Source of the DNA: Bacteroidetes bacterium HGW-Bacteroidetes-8
GTDB taxonomy: Bacteria; Bacteroidota; Bacteroidia; Bacteroidales; UBA932
Length of the DNA: 64,000 nucleotides
Direction: 5' to 3'
NCBI GenBank assembly: GCA_002840895.1
Contig: PHCZ01000008.1
Location: forward strand, 1-64,000
Below are positions 16,276-24,743 of the stretch, piece after piece (the first letter of the stretch is position 1; every line of letters begins with the position of its first letter). The position numbers and the translations under genes are program-made. The notes beneath the pieces were generated by a model that did not search any database, had not been told where the DNA came from, and worked only from the letters and a program-made list of their open reading frames with translations.

Positions 16276-17313
16276 TTAAATAATCTGCTTTTTAGAGTTA
16301 AGGCTTGAGTATATACACAATTTATAGAGAACTCTCGCGCCAACATTTGCATCCCATTCGTCACTCTTGCCGGGAGCAACTTCACACAGGTCAAATCCAA
16401 TGATTCTCCTGTTTGAAATTGCAAGCAGATAGAGTAGATAGTCCACCTCCCTAAAGTTCAAGCCTCCCGGTACCGGTGTTCCGGTATTCGGACAAAGATC
16501 CGGACTAAGGCCATCTATATCAAATGTAATGTAGACATTCACAGGAAGACTTGAGACGATATCTTCACACTGCTTTTTCCAGCTTTTACCCTCAAACGCA
16601 TTTCTTTTAAGCTCCATATCTGTGAAACAACGAATCCTTGGGTCTGTATTAATAAACTCTGCCTCTTCCTGACAGAAATCTCTGACCCCAACCTGAGTTA
16701 ACTGGGATATTTGGGTAATTTCACTTAGAGCGTTATAGAGAATTGAGGCGTGTGAATACTTAAACCCTTCATATGCAACCCTAAGGTCTGCGTGAGCGTC
16801 TATATGCAGAACCCCGAAATCTTCGTACTTATCTGCAACTGCTCTCATATTCCCTAGTGGAACGCTATGGTCGCCCCCAACTACTGCAGAAATTTTACCG
16901 CCCTCTACCAAGTCACGGCAGCTCTTGTAGATAAGCTCATTAAGCTCCTGGGATGCAAGGTTTACCTCTGCAAGAAGATCATCAACTTCTGACAACTCCC
17001 CCCCCTCTTCAATGTGTGATATTACCTGCTCTGCAACTTTTCTGAATCTCTTGTTCCTCTTTTCAATTGTCTCATCTAAGGGAACACTTCCAATCTTTAC
17101 ACTCCAGGCATCCGGGACCATAGGGTCGTAAAGGTCTACCTGTAGCGAAGCATCAATAATTGATGAAGGTCCTTTGTGAGTGCCACTTCTGTATGAGGTA
17201 GTCACATCCCAGGGAACAGATACTATTGCCACCTCAGACTCCCCGAGAGTGTAGGGAAGTGCAAAGTAATTGCCATTTGCCATTCCCGGCTCATTAGGAT
17301 TGAATATTTTCAT
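16276..17313 (-). CDS. Agmatinase/arginase-family ureohydrolase
   Basis: A 345-residue binuclear manganese hydrolase of the ureohydrolase family, which splits guanidino groups to give urea or formamide. All metal-binding motifs are seen: VVGGDHSVPLG, HIDAHADLR, a SHAS motif and TFDIDGLSPDLCPNTGTP. The extended N terminus MKIFNPNEPGMANGNYF is that of the agmatinase-family branch common in Bacteroidota. Agmatine, arginine or formiminoglutamate cannot be separated by eye; agmatine is the best guess. Its ATG overlaps the kdsD stop (ATGA), so translation may be coupled. Confidence 0.87.
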   Translation of the reverse strand: MKIFNPNEPGMANGNYFALPYTLGESEVAIVSVPWDVTTSYRSGTHKGPSSIIDASLQVDLYDPMVPDAWSVKIGSVPLDETIEKRNKRFRKVAEQVISHIEEGGELSEVDDLLAEVNLASQELNELIYKSCRDLVEGGKISAVVGGDHSVPLGNMRAVADKYEDFGVLHIDAHADLRVAYEGFKYSHASILYNALSEITQISQLTQVGVRDFCQEEAEFINTDPRIRCFTDMELKRNAFEGKSWKKQCEDIVSSLPVNVYITFDIDGLSPDLCPNTGTPVPGGLNFREVDYLLYLLAISNRRIIGFDLCEVAPGKSDEWDANVGARVLYKLCIYSSLNSKKQII

Positions 17314-18281
17314 ACTATGCCCTCCCTTATTATGTCGTGAATATGTACAAGTCCTATATATTTGCCTCTTTCAGTAACAATTACTGATGTAATTTTGTTT
17401 TGCTCCATTATGTTAAATGCCATAACTGCAAGTTCTGATGCATCAACCATTTTCGGGTTTGAAGACATTATATCCTTAGCCCGTAAAGTGTCAAGACCAA
17501 ATCCCCGTTCAAGCATTCTTCTAACATCACCATCGGTAATTATTCCTTCTACAACTCCATTTTCGTCCAGAACAACTGTAGCTCCAAGCCTGTTTGCAGA
17601 TATGTTCAATATTGTATTTCGGATATTTTCATCAAAAGAGACAGATGGTTTGCTTTTTTTGTCAATTAGGTCTGCAACCCTTGTATACAATCTTTTTCCT
17701 AAAGAGCCCCCGGGATGCAGCTTGGCAAAATCCTGCTGAGTAAATCCTCTTAATTTGAGCAGGGTTACCGCCAGTGCATCTCCCATTACCATTTGAGCTG
17801 TTGTACTGGATGTGGGCGCCAAATTGTTTGGGCAAGCCTCATCGTCTACTGTTGTTCTTAAAATAAAGTTTGCGTGGTTTGCAAGATAGGAGTCAATATT
17901 TGACACCATAGCAATAAGAGTGTTGCCCATCTTCCTGATGAGGGGAACTAAAACCTTTATCTCCGGAGTGTTTCCGCTTTTTGAGATGAAGATTACTATG
18001 TCATCGGGTTGTATAATTCCAAGATCACCGTGAATAGCGTCGGCAGCGTGCATAAAGATGGCTGGAGTTCCGGTGGAGTTCATCGTGGCAACAATTTTAT
18101 TTGCGATAATTGCGCTTTTCCCGATTCCGGTAATTATGAGACGTCCCTTACTTTTAAAAATAAGCATAGAAATCTCTGTAAAGCTTTTATCTATATAGTT
18201 TTTCAGATTTGCAACGGCGGAGGCCTCTTTTTCTATAACCTCTTTTGCTAATTTTGAAATATCTGTGTCTGAATTATACAT
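17310..18281 (-). CDS. kdsD: Arabinose-5-phosphate isomerase, KpsF/GutQ family
   Basis: Interconverts ribulose 5-phosphate and arabinose 5-phosphate, the first step towards Kdo for lipopolysaccharide. The 323-residue protein has an N-terminal SIS sugar-isomerase domain (ITGIGKSAIIANKI, MHAADAIHGDLGII, ISKSGNTPEI) and the typical LHPGGSLGKRL link to two C-terminal CBS repeats (about 205-323). This full-length form with CBS pair is the KdsD/KpsF type. It is first in the minus-strand run kdsD-ureohydrolase-nhaA, with a TACCTTTG -7 element 42 bases upstream. Confidence 0.93.
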   Translation of the reverse strand: MYNSDTDISKLAKEVIEKEASAVANLKNYIDKSFTEISMLIFKSKGRLIITGIGKSAIIANKIVATMNSTGTPAIFMHAADAIHGDLGIIQPDDIVIFISKSGNTPEIKVLVPLIRKMGNTLIAMVSNIDSYLANHANFILRTTVDDEACPNNLAPTSSTTAQMVMGDALAVTLLKLRGFTQQDFAKLHPGGSLGKRLYTRVADLIDKKSKPSVSFDENIRNTILNISANRLGATVVLDENGVVEGIITDGDVRRMLERGFGLDTLRAKDIMSSNPKMVDASELAVMAFNIMEQNKITSVIVTERGKYIGLVHIHDIIREGIV

Positions 18282-18323
18282 AAAAATTTTGCAATGATAA
18301 AACTATTAGATAACTTAGATTCG

Positions 18324-18331
18324 CAAAGGTA
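18324..18331 (-). promoter_or_regulatory. -7 element for kdsD
   Basis: On the minus strand this reads TACCTTTG, a perfect TAnnTTTG match in the 92-base gap between divergent kdsD and recQ. A -33 TTTG at the usual distance is not evident, so only the -7 is annotated. Confidence 0.55.
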
Positions 18332-18373
18332 ACTATTTTAAACAAATTTTCTTAGATTTCCACCAATTATAGT

Positions 18374-20572
18374 ATGCAAATCAAATCGGAGTTTTTACAC
18401 CAGGAGCTTAAAAGATATTTTGGATTCAACTCATTTAAAGGGGAGCAGGAGGAGATAATTAAACATTTGCTGGAGGGTAATGACTCTTTTGTATTAATGC
18501 CTACTGGGGGGGGAAAGTCTCTTTGCTATCAGTTACCTGCACTTCTCTCGGAAGGTACAGCCATAATAATATCGCCTCTTATAGCACTTATGAAGAATCA
18601 GGTAGATGCTATCAGAGGATTTATGATTGAAAAAGAGGGGATAGCACATTTTTTAAACTCATCGTTAAATAAAGCTCAAATACAAGAGGTTAAAGATGAT
18701 CTTCTATGTGGTAAGACAAAGTTGCTCTATGTGGCACCGGAGTCGCTTACTAAAGAGGAGAACATATTGCTACTAAAGCAGATTAAGATATCATTTTATG
18801 CAGTTGATGAGGCTCACTGTATCTCTGAGTGGGGGCACGACTTCCGGCCGGAGTACAGGAGAATCAATTCATTGGTGAACGAAATCGGGAAAGCCCCTGT
18901 TATTGCCCTAACGGCGACTGCCACTCCTAAGGTGCAGAGCGATATACAAAAGAACCTCGGAATGATGCACGCCAGGGTCTTCAAGTCCTCTTTTAACAGA
19001 CCCAATCTCTACTATGAGGTTCGTCCAAAAATAAATATCGATAAGGAGATTATTAAGTTTCTCAAGAGCAATGAAGGCAAAACCGGAATTATATATTGTC
19101 TTAGCAGGAAAAAAGTTGAGGAGATTGCAGAATTTCTCAATGTGAACGGGATAAAGGCCCTTCCCTATCACGCAGGTCTTGATGCCTCTACGAGAGCATC
19201 AAACCAGGATAGTTTTTTAATGGAGGAGGTAGATGTAATTGTTGCAACAATTGCCTTCGGTATGGGAATTGACAAACCAGATGTTAGATTTGTCATACAC
19301 TACGATATGCCTAAGAGTCTGGAGGGATATTATCAGGAGACAGGGAGGTCCGGCAGAGATTCCGGAGAGGGTCAATGTATTGCATTTTACTCATATAAAG
19401 ATATTCAGAAGCTTGAAAAGTTTATGCAGGGGAAACCTATTGCAGAGCAGGAGATAGGGAGACAGCTTCTTCTTGAGACTGTAGCATATGCAGAGACAAA
19501 CTTATGCCGCAGAGTCGTACTGCTCAACTATTTTGGAGAGAGTTATACTCAGGATAACTGCGGCTCTTGTGATAATTGTCTTTTCCCTAAAAAGCAGTTT
19601 GATGGTAAGGAGGAGATTGCACTTGTACTTGAGCTTATTGGAGGAATGAAGGAGCAGTTCAAATCTGAGCATATTGCAAATATTCTCTCTGGTGTTAACA
19701 ACTCCTTGATTAAGTCATACAACCACCACAATCATGAACTCTTCGGTACAGGAATGTCAAAAGGGATTAAATTCTGGATGGCTGTAATTCGTCAGTGTAT
19801 TATTCACCACTTTCTGGAGAAGGAGATTGAGCGCTACGGGCTTCTATCTCTAACCGATGCCGGGAGAGAGTTCCTGGAAAATCCTCATACAATCTTGTTG
19901 ACTGAAGACAGACAATTTCTGGATGGAGAAGAAGATGATGATGTCTCAATGATAGGGGTTAAACACGCGGGAGGAGGAGGAGATGCCACATTAATGGCGA
20001 TGCTTAAAGATTTAAGACAATCATTGTCAAAACGAATAAATCTGCCCCCTTTCGTAATTTTCAATGACACATCTCTTGAGGATATGGCAATTCACTATCC
20101 TATAAGTTTTGAAGAGCTTAAGAATTGTCAGGGGGTGGGAGAGGGTAAGGCTAAGCGATATGGCCGGGAATTTCTGGATCTTATATCCAAATATGTAGCC
20201 GAAAATGAGATTGAGCGTCCATCGGACCTTGTAATCAAATCAGTTGCAAATAAATCTCTCAATAAAGTCTATATCATAACCGGCATAGACAGAAAGCAAC
20301 CTTTAGAAGATATTGCCGAGTCAAAAGGGATGGAGTTGGAGGATCTGCTCACAGAGATTGAGGTTATTGTCAACTCCGGAACGAAACTGAGCATAGACTA
20401 CTACATAAGACAGACAATCGACGATGATAAGGTAGATGATATTTATGAATACTTCAAAACTGAGGCATCAACAGACTCATTAAAAGAGGCTGCAGATGAG
20501 CTGGGTCGAGGTTATACAGAGGAGGAGATTCGTCTGGTTCGTATTAAGTTTATGTCTGAGATGGGCAACTAG
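18374..20572 (+). CDS. recQ: ATP-dependent DNA helicase RecQ
   Basis: 3'-5' DNA helicase of 732 residues acting in recombination and replication-fork repair. Walker A (MPTGGGKSLCYQLP) is at 43-49, the DEAH box at 145-148 with the RecQ-specific SEWGHDFRPEYRRI following, and motif VI as YYQETGRSGRDG-like QETGRSGRDS. The zinc-binding region has Cys380-Arg-Arg type entry and CGSCDNC (Cys396, 399, 402), followed by a winged-helix domain, which in other RecQ proteins binds the SSB tail. An HRDC domain (about 530-615) and a C-terminal HTH-like extension complete it. Its TAG stop shares the CTAG palindrome with the converging glutamine synthetase gene. Confidence 0.96.
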   Translation: MQIKSEFLHQELKRYFGFNSFKGEQEEIIKHLLEGNDSFVLMPTGGGKSLCYQLPALLSEGTAIIISPLIALMKNQVDAIRGFMIEKEGIAHFLNSSLNKAQIQEVKDDLLCGKTKLLYVAPESLTKEENILLLKQIKISFYAVDEAHCISEWGHDFRPEYRRINSLVNEIGKAPVIALTATATPKVQSDIQKNLGMMHARVFKSSFNRPNLYYEVRPKINIDKEIIKFLKSNEGKTGIIYCLSRKKVEEIAEFLNVNGIKALPYHAGLDASTRASNQDSFLMEEVDVIVATIAFGMGIDKPDVRFVIHYDMPKSLEGYYQETGRSGRDSGEGQCIAFYSYKDIQKLEKFMQGKPIAEQEIGRQLLLETVAYAETNLCRRVVLLNYFGESYTQDNCGSCDNCLFPKKQFDGKEEIALVLELIGGMKEQFKSEHIANILSGVNNSLIKSYNHHNHELFGTGMSKGIKFWMAVIRQCIIHHFLEKEIERYGLLSLTDAGREFLENPHTILLTEDRQFLDGEEDDDVSMIGVKHAGGGGDATLMAMLKDLRQSLSKRINLPPFVIFNDTSLEDMAIHYPISFEELKNCQGVGEGKAKRYGREFLDLISKYVAENEIERPSDLVIKSVANKSLNKVYIITGIDRKQPLEDIAESKGMELEDLLTEIEVIVNSGTKLSIDYYIRQTIDDDKVDDIYEYFKTEASTDSLKEAADELGRGYTEEEIRLVRIKFMSEMGN

Positions 20573-22074
20573 CCGCAGTGGTAGAATCTTTCAACCAACT
20601 CTTTCATAATTTGCGGGTTTCTCTTGATATCTTCCCGAATATCTTTGTCGTTATAAGATTTTAGTTTTGCAATAATACCGTCTATAAGAGCGGGTTGAAA
20701 TACACCCTCTTGTTCATAGATATCTCTCATACTCTCCAATTCAACTGCAGATTCCCAGCAGGATGAGGGGAGTTGCTTCAAAGTTTGAAATTTTGAGTTG
20801 TTGTTTTTATCGTGGATATTAACATCTACATAGGATTGTTTTGCAATCTCAAGAGAATTCTCTGTTTCAAAACCAACTCTTGCAGCAACAACCAAACCGG
20901 CAAGGGTAAGGTATACATCTGCAGATCCATCCGGCGAACGCAGCTCTACAGTCTGTTTGTCAATAGCTTTTACTTGCTTCTCAGATTCCAGAGGATTTAG
21001 AGTGTGAAGCATATTCTTCTCTGCCAGCCAGCCGAGAGGAACTCTAACCAGAACGGATCGGTTTCTATCTCCCCAGCATATACTTGTGGGTGCCTCCTGA
21101 TTTGGAACCAACCGGAAATATGAAGTAGGATTTGTATTTCCGAAAGCGGTAAGTGAAGATGCACAACGAATATAACCCGCAATCGCTTTAAGCGCTTCAT
21201 CAGAAAGACCTTTATTGCTGTCTGTCATTACAGAGAGCCCGTTTTTCATAATTCTGGTATGAAAGTGAAGGCCACTCCCTGCTTTTCCAACTGTAATCTT
21301 GGGAGCAAATGTAACATTGAGCCTATATCTTAGAGCCAGCGTCCTGATAATCCACTTAGCAATAATAAGTTGATCTGCAGCCACCTCTACAGGGGATACC
21401 AAAAACTCAATCTCGCACTGCTCATAATCGTTACCTTCAAAGCTAAAGTTTCCCACCTCTGAGTGCCCATATTTTATCTCTCCTCCACAGGATGCAATAA
21501 GATTCATCGCTTCACAACGAAACATCTCAAATTTTGCAAATGGGGCAGATTCGTGATACCCCTTCTGATCCGGAACAGGGAAGAGGAAATCTGACTCGTC
21601 ACTTAAATAAAACTCAAGTTCTCCCATAGCCTCAAAAGTTAGCCCTGTCTTTTTGGTAAATGCTTGAGAAGCTTTTTTAAGGGTGTGTTCCGGAGAGCTC
21701 TCAAGAGGAAGCCCCTCTTTTGTGAAGTATGAGCAGAGTAATCCGAGTGTAGGTATCTCTGCAAAAGGGTCAAGATATGCGCTCGAGAACTTCGGAACCA
21801 CATAGAGGTCACTTGACCCCGCCTCTATATATGGAAAGAGACTGGATCCGTCTACCCGCTCACCGTATGTGAGTATGTTTTCCAGATATTGCAAACTGGT
21901 TATGGAGAAGTTGAGGGTTTTCAATCTTCCGTCTGCAGCTGAGTATCTGAAATTAACCATTCGCACTCCCTTATCTACGATAAATTTGATAATATCTTTT
22001 CGGGTGAACTCTGAAGGATGCTTTTGTAAATATGAGACTAGAGGGTTTATGTTATAATCGATAAATGAATCCAT
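20569..22074 (-). CDS. Glutamine synthetase, type I-like
   Basis: ATP-dependent ligase that makes glutamine from glutamate and ammonia; 501 residues. The N-terminal beta-grasp region is followed by the catalytic domain with EAMGELEFYLSDE, GNDYEQCEIEF, the SGLHFHTRIMKNG metal/ATP segment, NPTSYFRLVPNQEAP and the late VELRSPDGSADVYL. No clear Tyr adenylylation loop was recognised. The family contains several branches, and this one may be a specialised form, so no gene symbol is given. It is divergent from the 762-residue envelope gene, with a consensus -7 element upstream. Confidence 0.88.
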   Translation of the reverse strand: MDSFIDYNINPLVSYLQKHPSEFTRKDIIKFIVDKGVRMVNFRYSAADGRLKTLNFSITSLQYLENILTYGERVDGSSLFPYIEAGSSDLYVVPKFSSAYLDPFAEIPTLGLLCSYFTKEGLPLESSPEHTLKKASQAFTKKTGLTFEAMGELEFYLSDESDFLFPVPDQKGYHESAPFAKFEMFRCEAMNLIASCGGEIKYGHSEVGNFSFEGNDYEQCEIEFLVSPVEVAADQLIIAKWIIRTLALRYRLNVTFAPKITVGKAGSGLHFHTRIMKNGLSVMTDSNKGLSDEALKAIAGYIRCASSLTAFGNTNPTSYFRLVPNQEAPTSICWGDRNRSVLVRVPLGWLAEKNMLHTLNPLESEKQVKAIDKQTVELRSPDGSADVYLTLAGLVVAARVGFETENSLEIAKQSYVDVNIHDKNNNSKFQTLKQLPSSCWESAVELESMRDIYEQEGVFQPALIDGIIAKLKSYNDKDIREDIKRNPQIMKELVERFYHCG

Positions 22075-22126
22075 ACCTTTATGATGAATGTTAACAATAA
22101 TTATTGAAATTGCAATAAATTGGTTG

Positions 22127-22134
22127 CAAATGTA
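22127..22134 (-). promoter_or_regulatory. -7 element for the glutamine synthetase gene
   Basis: On the minus strand this reads TACATTTG, a full match to TAnnTTTG, 52 bases before the glutamine synthetase ATG. A -33 element at standard distance was not found. It lies back-to-back with the divergent promoter at 22159-22189. Confidence 0.55.
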
Positions 22135-22158
22135 AGGATAATTTACAAATTTATAATA

Positions 22159-22189
22159 TTTGAGATATTTTATATTTTATATAACTTTG
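22159..22189 (+). promoter_or_regulatory. Promoter of the 22197-30272 gene run
   Basis: TTTG (22159-22162), a 19-base spacer and TAACTTTG (22182-22189) match the Bacteroidota consensus exactly. The -7 element ends seven bases before the ATG at 22197, so the transcript should have almost no leader. Confidence 0.75.
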
Positions 22190-22196
22190 TGATTCG

Positions 22197-24485
22197 ATGA
22201 AAATTTCTGTAAAATCTCGGTTAATAACCATTTTGATAGTAGTAACGGCAGCTGTAGTGACAGTTGCCTTAGTTTTCTATAGTGTTGTAAGGCAGAAATC
22301 AGATAGAAGTGAGCAGGGTGACCCCACAGAATTTTTATCTGCTATTCCGGTTGACGCTGCTGCAATATTTGTATTCAACAGTTTCGAAAATCTACACCGA
22401 ACAATCAGTTTGAACAACCCTCTTTTTGGAGATCTCCTTTTTAAAAATACCCCCCTGAAAAATCTGACAAATAGTCTTTATGAGCTTTGTTCAGATGAAA
22501 CAATGCAGAGTCTAAAAGCGGGAGGTTGTGCTATATCGCTTCACTACTCAGCAAAAGATAAGATCTCTCCACTTTTGGTGATAGATTTCAATAGTGCAGA
22601 TATATCAAAGATACTGAATGCGCTAAATACAAAAAAGAGAGCCGGATCCAAAAGAATGTTTAGCGGTAAAAAGGTAGAGAAGTGGGAGAGTGTAGAGTTT
22701 ACTATTGTAGATAATAAGATTATTGCCAGCGACTCTCCTATTATATTGGAGTCCTCACTGCGCCACCTCGCATCCGGTGCTTCAATAATGGACACTGAAG
22801 ATTTTAAAGAGCTGCTATCGGGCAGAGAGAAGTTAAACGCAGCACTCTTTTTGAATCACTCCCAATCGGGGAAGCTCTTCTCCGGATTTGCAGGAAGAGA
22901 TTACCTTAAATATGCAGATTTTACTTCCCGATTCACAGGGTGGAGTTCTATGCAAATTTCAACTGCTTCAGATAATTTAACTCTTGATGGAGAGGTGGTT
23001 AATTCAAAAGGTTATGCCAACTACGCTACCGCCTTTTTTGATCTCAACGGAAGCCAAACCTCAGTTATGAGTGTGCTCCCCTCGGAAACCTTCTCTCTTC
23101 TTACATTTACAATTGAAGATCTCTCAAAATATATCAGAAACTTTACAAGATACAATGAGTTCTATAAAAAGAGAGATGCAAAAGCTCTTGCAGATGCCGA
23201 ACGTTGGTTTCTCTCTTACAATCCAAGGGAGTTATCCTGTGCACTTGTTTCATACGGAGGTGTTTTGGAATGGATAACAATTGTAAGAAAAGATAAACCT
23301 TGGTATAATTTTCTGGAAACTTTTCTTATCAAAGGCCAGCAGCCGGAGAAACCTGTAGACTTTAAAAATAGGGGTTCACTCACGCTGCTCTTTGGCTCCA
23401 TCTTTTCAAACACACCAGAGGAGAGCATTCTTGTTCAGGATGAGTGGATATACATTGGGAAGAGTGCACTTCTGGAGGAGATCTCTCAAGGAGCATTCAA
23501 AAGATTTACAATGCAAGATTGGCTCATCCAGACAAAGGCATACAATTTGCTTAACACCAAAGATTGTATGTTATCATTGGTAGTAAACGGATCACAGGTA
23601 CCGGACTCACTGTTGAGATTTTTCAGAGATGATATTAAAAACGATCTGCGCAGAACAGTAAAAAAGAGCAATGTATTGGTCACAGCTTTTCAGTTAAACA
23701 AAAACAAGGAGAGGGGAGTATATCTGAATATATTTGCATATGCAGACAGTACTCAGATTCCGGCACCCCGGATTGAATCTTCCGGCAGTAAACCCTCAGG
23801 GTGGAAGAGCGACACACTTATTACAATACCTAAAGGGCCGTATGAGGTAATCAATTTCAATAACAGAGAGAAGGAGTATTTGGTACAGCTTCCAAACTAT
23901 GCGCTAAGGTTATGTGACACCAAGATGGAAGGTCTATGGGCGATTCCTTTCTCCTCTCCACTATGCGGTTATGTTAGACAGGTAGATTTCTTTAAAAATG
24001 GTAAGCTTCAGATGCTGTTTGCAAGTGGAAACAAGCTATATTTGTTGGACAGGCTTGGAAGGTTTGTCGCCCCCTATCCCAAGAGCGTAACAGATGAAGT
24101 AACACTGGGTCCACAGGTTTACGATATAAAAGGAGATGGAGATTTTGCAATTATGCTGCTTCATAAAGATAACACACTAAGATTATATGACAGAACTGCA
24201 GGAGTATACCCAAGATGGAACAATATCTCCGTAGAGGAGAGAATTAAGAGTTTCCCGGAGCTTATTGTATCCGGAGAAAACAGATATTGGGTATTAAGAA
24301 CATCTTTAAGGACAATGATATACTCAATAAATGGTACTCCTGTTGCCAATTTCACAGGAGAAATGAGACTTGCCAACAACACACCTGTAAAACCGGACAG
24401 GCAGGGGGTGGTTACAGTAAAGACAGCAAGTGGCAAAAATATCTCAGTTGACCTTGAAACCGGTAATATTAAAAGAAGCAAATAG
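22197..24485 (+). CDS. Uncharacterised membrane-anchored protein, 762 residues
   Basis: I do not recognise a named family with confidence. A single membrane helix (about residues 9-30) after a basic start (MKISVKSR) anchors a large periplasmic part. Residues 45-560 resemble the DUF3352-like proteins of Bacteroidota: FLSAIPVDAAAIFVFNSF near the start, SPLLVIDFN and repeated alpha/beta units with many short hydrophobic strands. From about 590 to the end, repeated beta motifs such as GKLQMLFASGNKLYLLDRLGR and VYDIKGDGDFAIMLLHKDNTLRLYD suggest a beta-propeller with about three to four visible blades. It starts a run continuing to DUF4834 and an MsbA-like exporter. Its function is unknown; a scaffold role in the envelope is conceivable. 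Confidence 0.75.
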   Translation: MKISVKSRLITILIVVTAAVVTVALVFYSVVRQKSDRSEQGDPTEFLSAIPVDAAAIFVFNSFENLHRTISLNNPLFGDLLFKNTPLKNLTNSLYELCSDETMQSLKAGGCAISLHYSAKDKISPLLVIDFNSADISKILNALNTKKRAGSKRMFSGKKVEKWESVEFTIVDNKIIASDSPIILESSLRHLASGASIMDTEDFKELLSGREKLNAALFLNHSQSGKLFSGFAGRDYLKYADFTSRFTGWSSMQISTASDNLTLDGEVVNSKGYANYATAFFDLNGSQTSVMSVLPSETFSLLTFTIEDLSKYIRNFTRYNEFYKKRDAKALADAERWFLSYNPRELSCALVSYGGVLEWITIVRKDKPWYNFLETFLIKGQQPEKPVDFKNRGSLTLLFGSIFSNTPEESILVQDEWIYIGKSALLEEISQGAFKRFTMQDWLIQTKAYNLLNTKDCMLSLVVNGSQVPDSLLRFFRDDIKNDLRRTVKKSNVLVTAFQLNKNKERGVYLNIFAYADSTQIPAPRIESSGSKPSGWKSDTLITIPKGPYEVINFNNREKEYLVQLPNYALRLCDTKMEGLWAIPFSSPLCGYVRQVDFFKNGKLQMLFASGNKLYLLDRLGRFVAPYPKSVTDEVTLGPQVYDIKGDGDFAIMLLHKDNTLRLYDRTAGVYPRWNNISVEERIKSFPELIVSGENRYWVLRTSLRTMIYSINGTPVANFTGEMRLANNTPVKPDRQGVVTVKTASGKNISVDLETGNIKRSK

Positions 24486-24492
24486 ATTTATA

Positions 24493-24741
24493 ATGGAAGG
24501 TTTTTTTACATTTGTTTTAGCTATAATTCTCCTGTTTTGGTTACTGGGCAGAGTTGCCCCATTTCTTTTAGCCTGGTGGGTAAGAAAAAAATTCAGGGGG
24601 ATGGAGCAGCAGCAGAAGAGATATACAAATGCCAATAGAGATTTTAAAGAGGGAGATGTTCTTGTAGAGGTAGAGAAAGAGGATAGGAAAGTTGTGGACA
24701 GCAGTGTAGGAGAGTATGTAGATTTTGAAGAGACTAAGTAG
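24493..24741 (+). CDS. DUF4834 small membrane protein
   Basis: An 82-residue protein with one hydrophobic segment at the N terminus (EGFFTFVLAIILLFWLLGRV) followed by a basic, charged cytoplasmic-looking tail (WWVRKKFRGMEQQQKRY) and an acidic end (YVDFEETK). This matches the DUF4834 family of Bacteroidota. The frame extends upstream into the previous gene, but the ATG at 24493, seven bases after the previous stop, is the sensible start. It is two bases before the ABC exporter gene, so it is very likely co-translated with it. No function is established. Confidence 0.78.
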   Translation: MEGFFTFVLAIILLFWLLGRVAPFLLAWWVRKKFRGMEQQQKRYTNANRDFKEGDVLVEVEKEDRKVVDSSVGEYVDFEETK

Positions 24742-24743
24742 CA

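Noticed and set aside
16251-16424. N-terminal extension of the nhaA frame to 16424, overlapping the ureohydrolase gene
   Set aside because: The 58 extra residues are not NhaA-like and would overlap the upstream gene by almost 150 bases; ATG at 16250 gives a normal NhaA start.
19968-19983. ggaggaggagg tract in recQ as a regulatory or repeat element
   Set aside because: It encodes a glycine stretch (HAGGGGDA) in the linker before the HRDC domain; a coding low-complexity run is enough.
22146-22149. CAAA as -33 element for the glutamine synthetase promoter
   Set aside because: The spacer to the -7 element would be 11 bases, too short for the 18-21 seen in the better promoters here.
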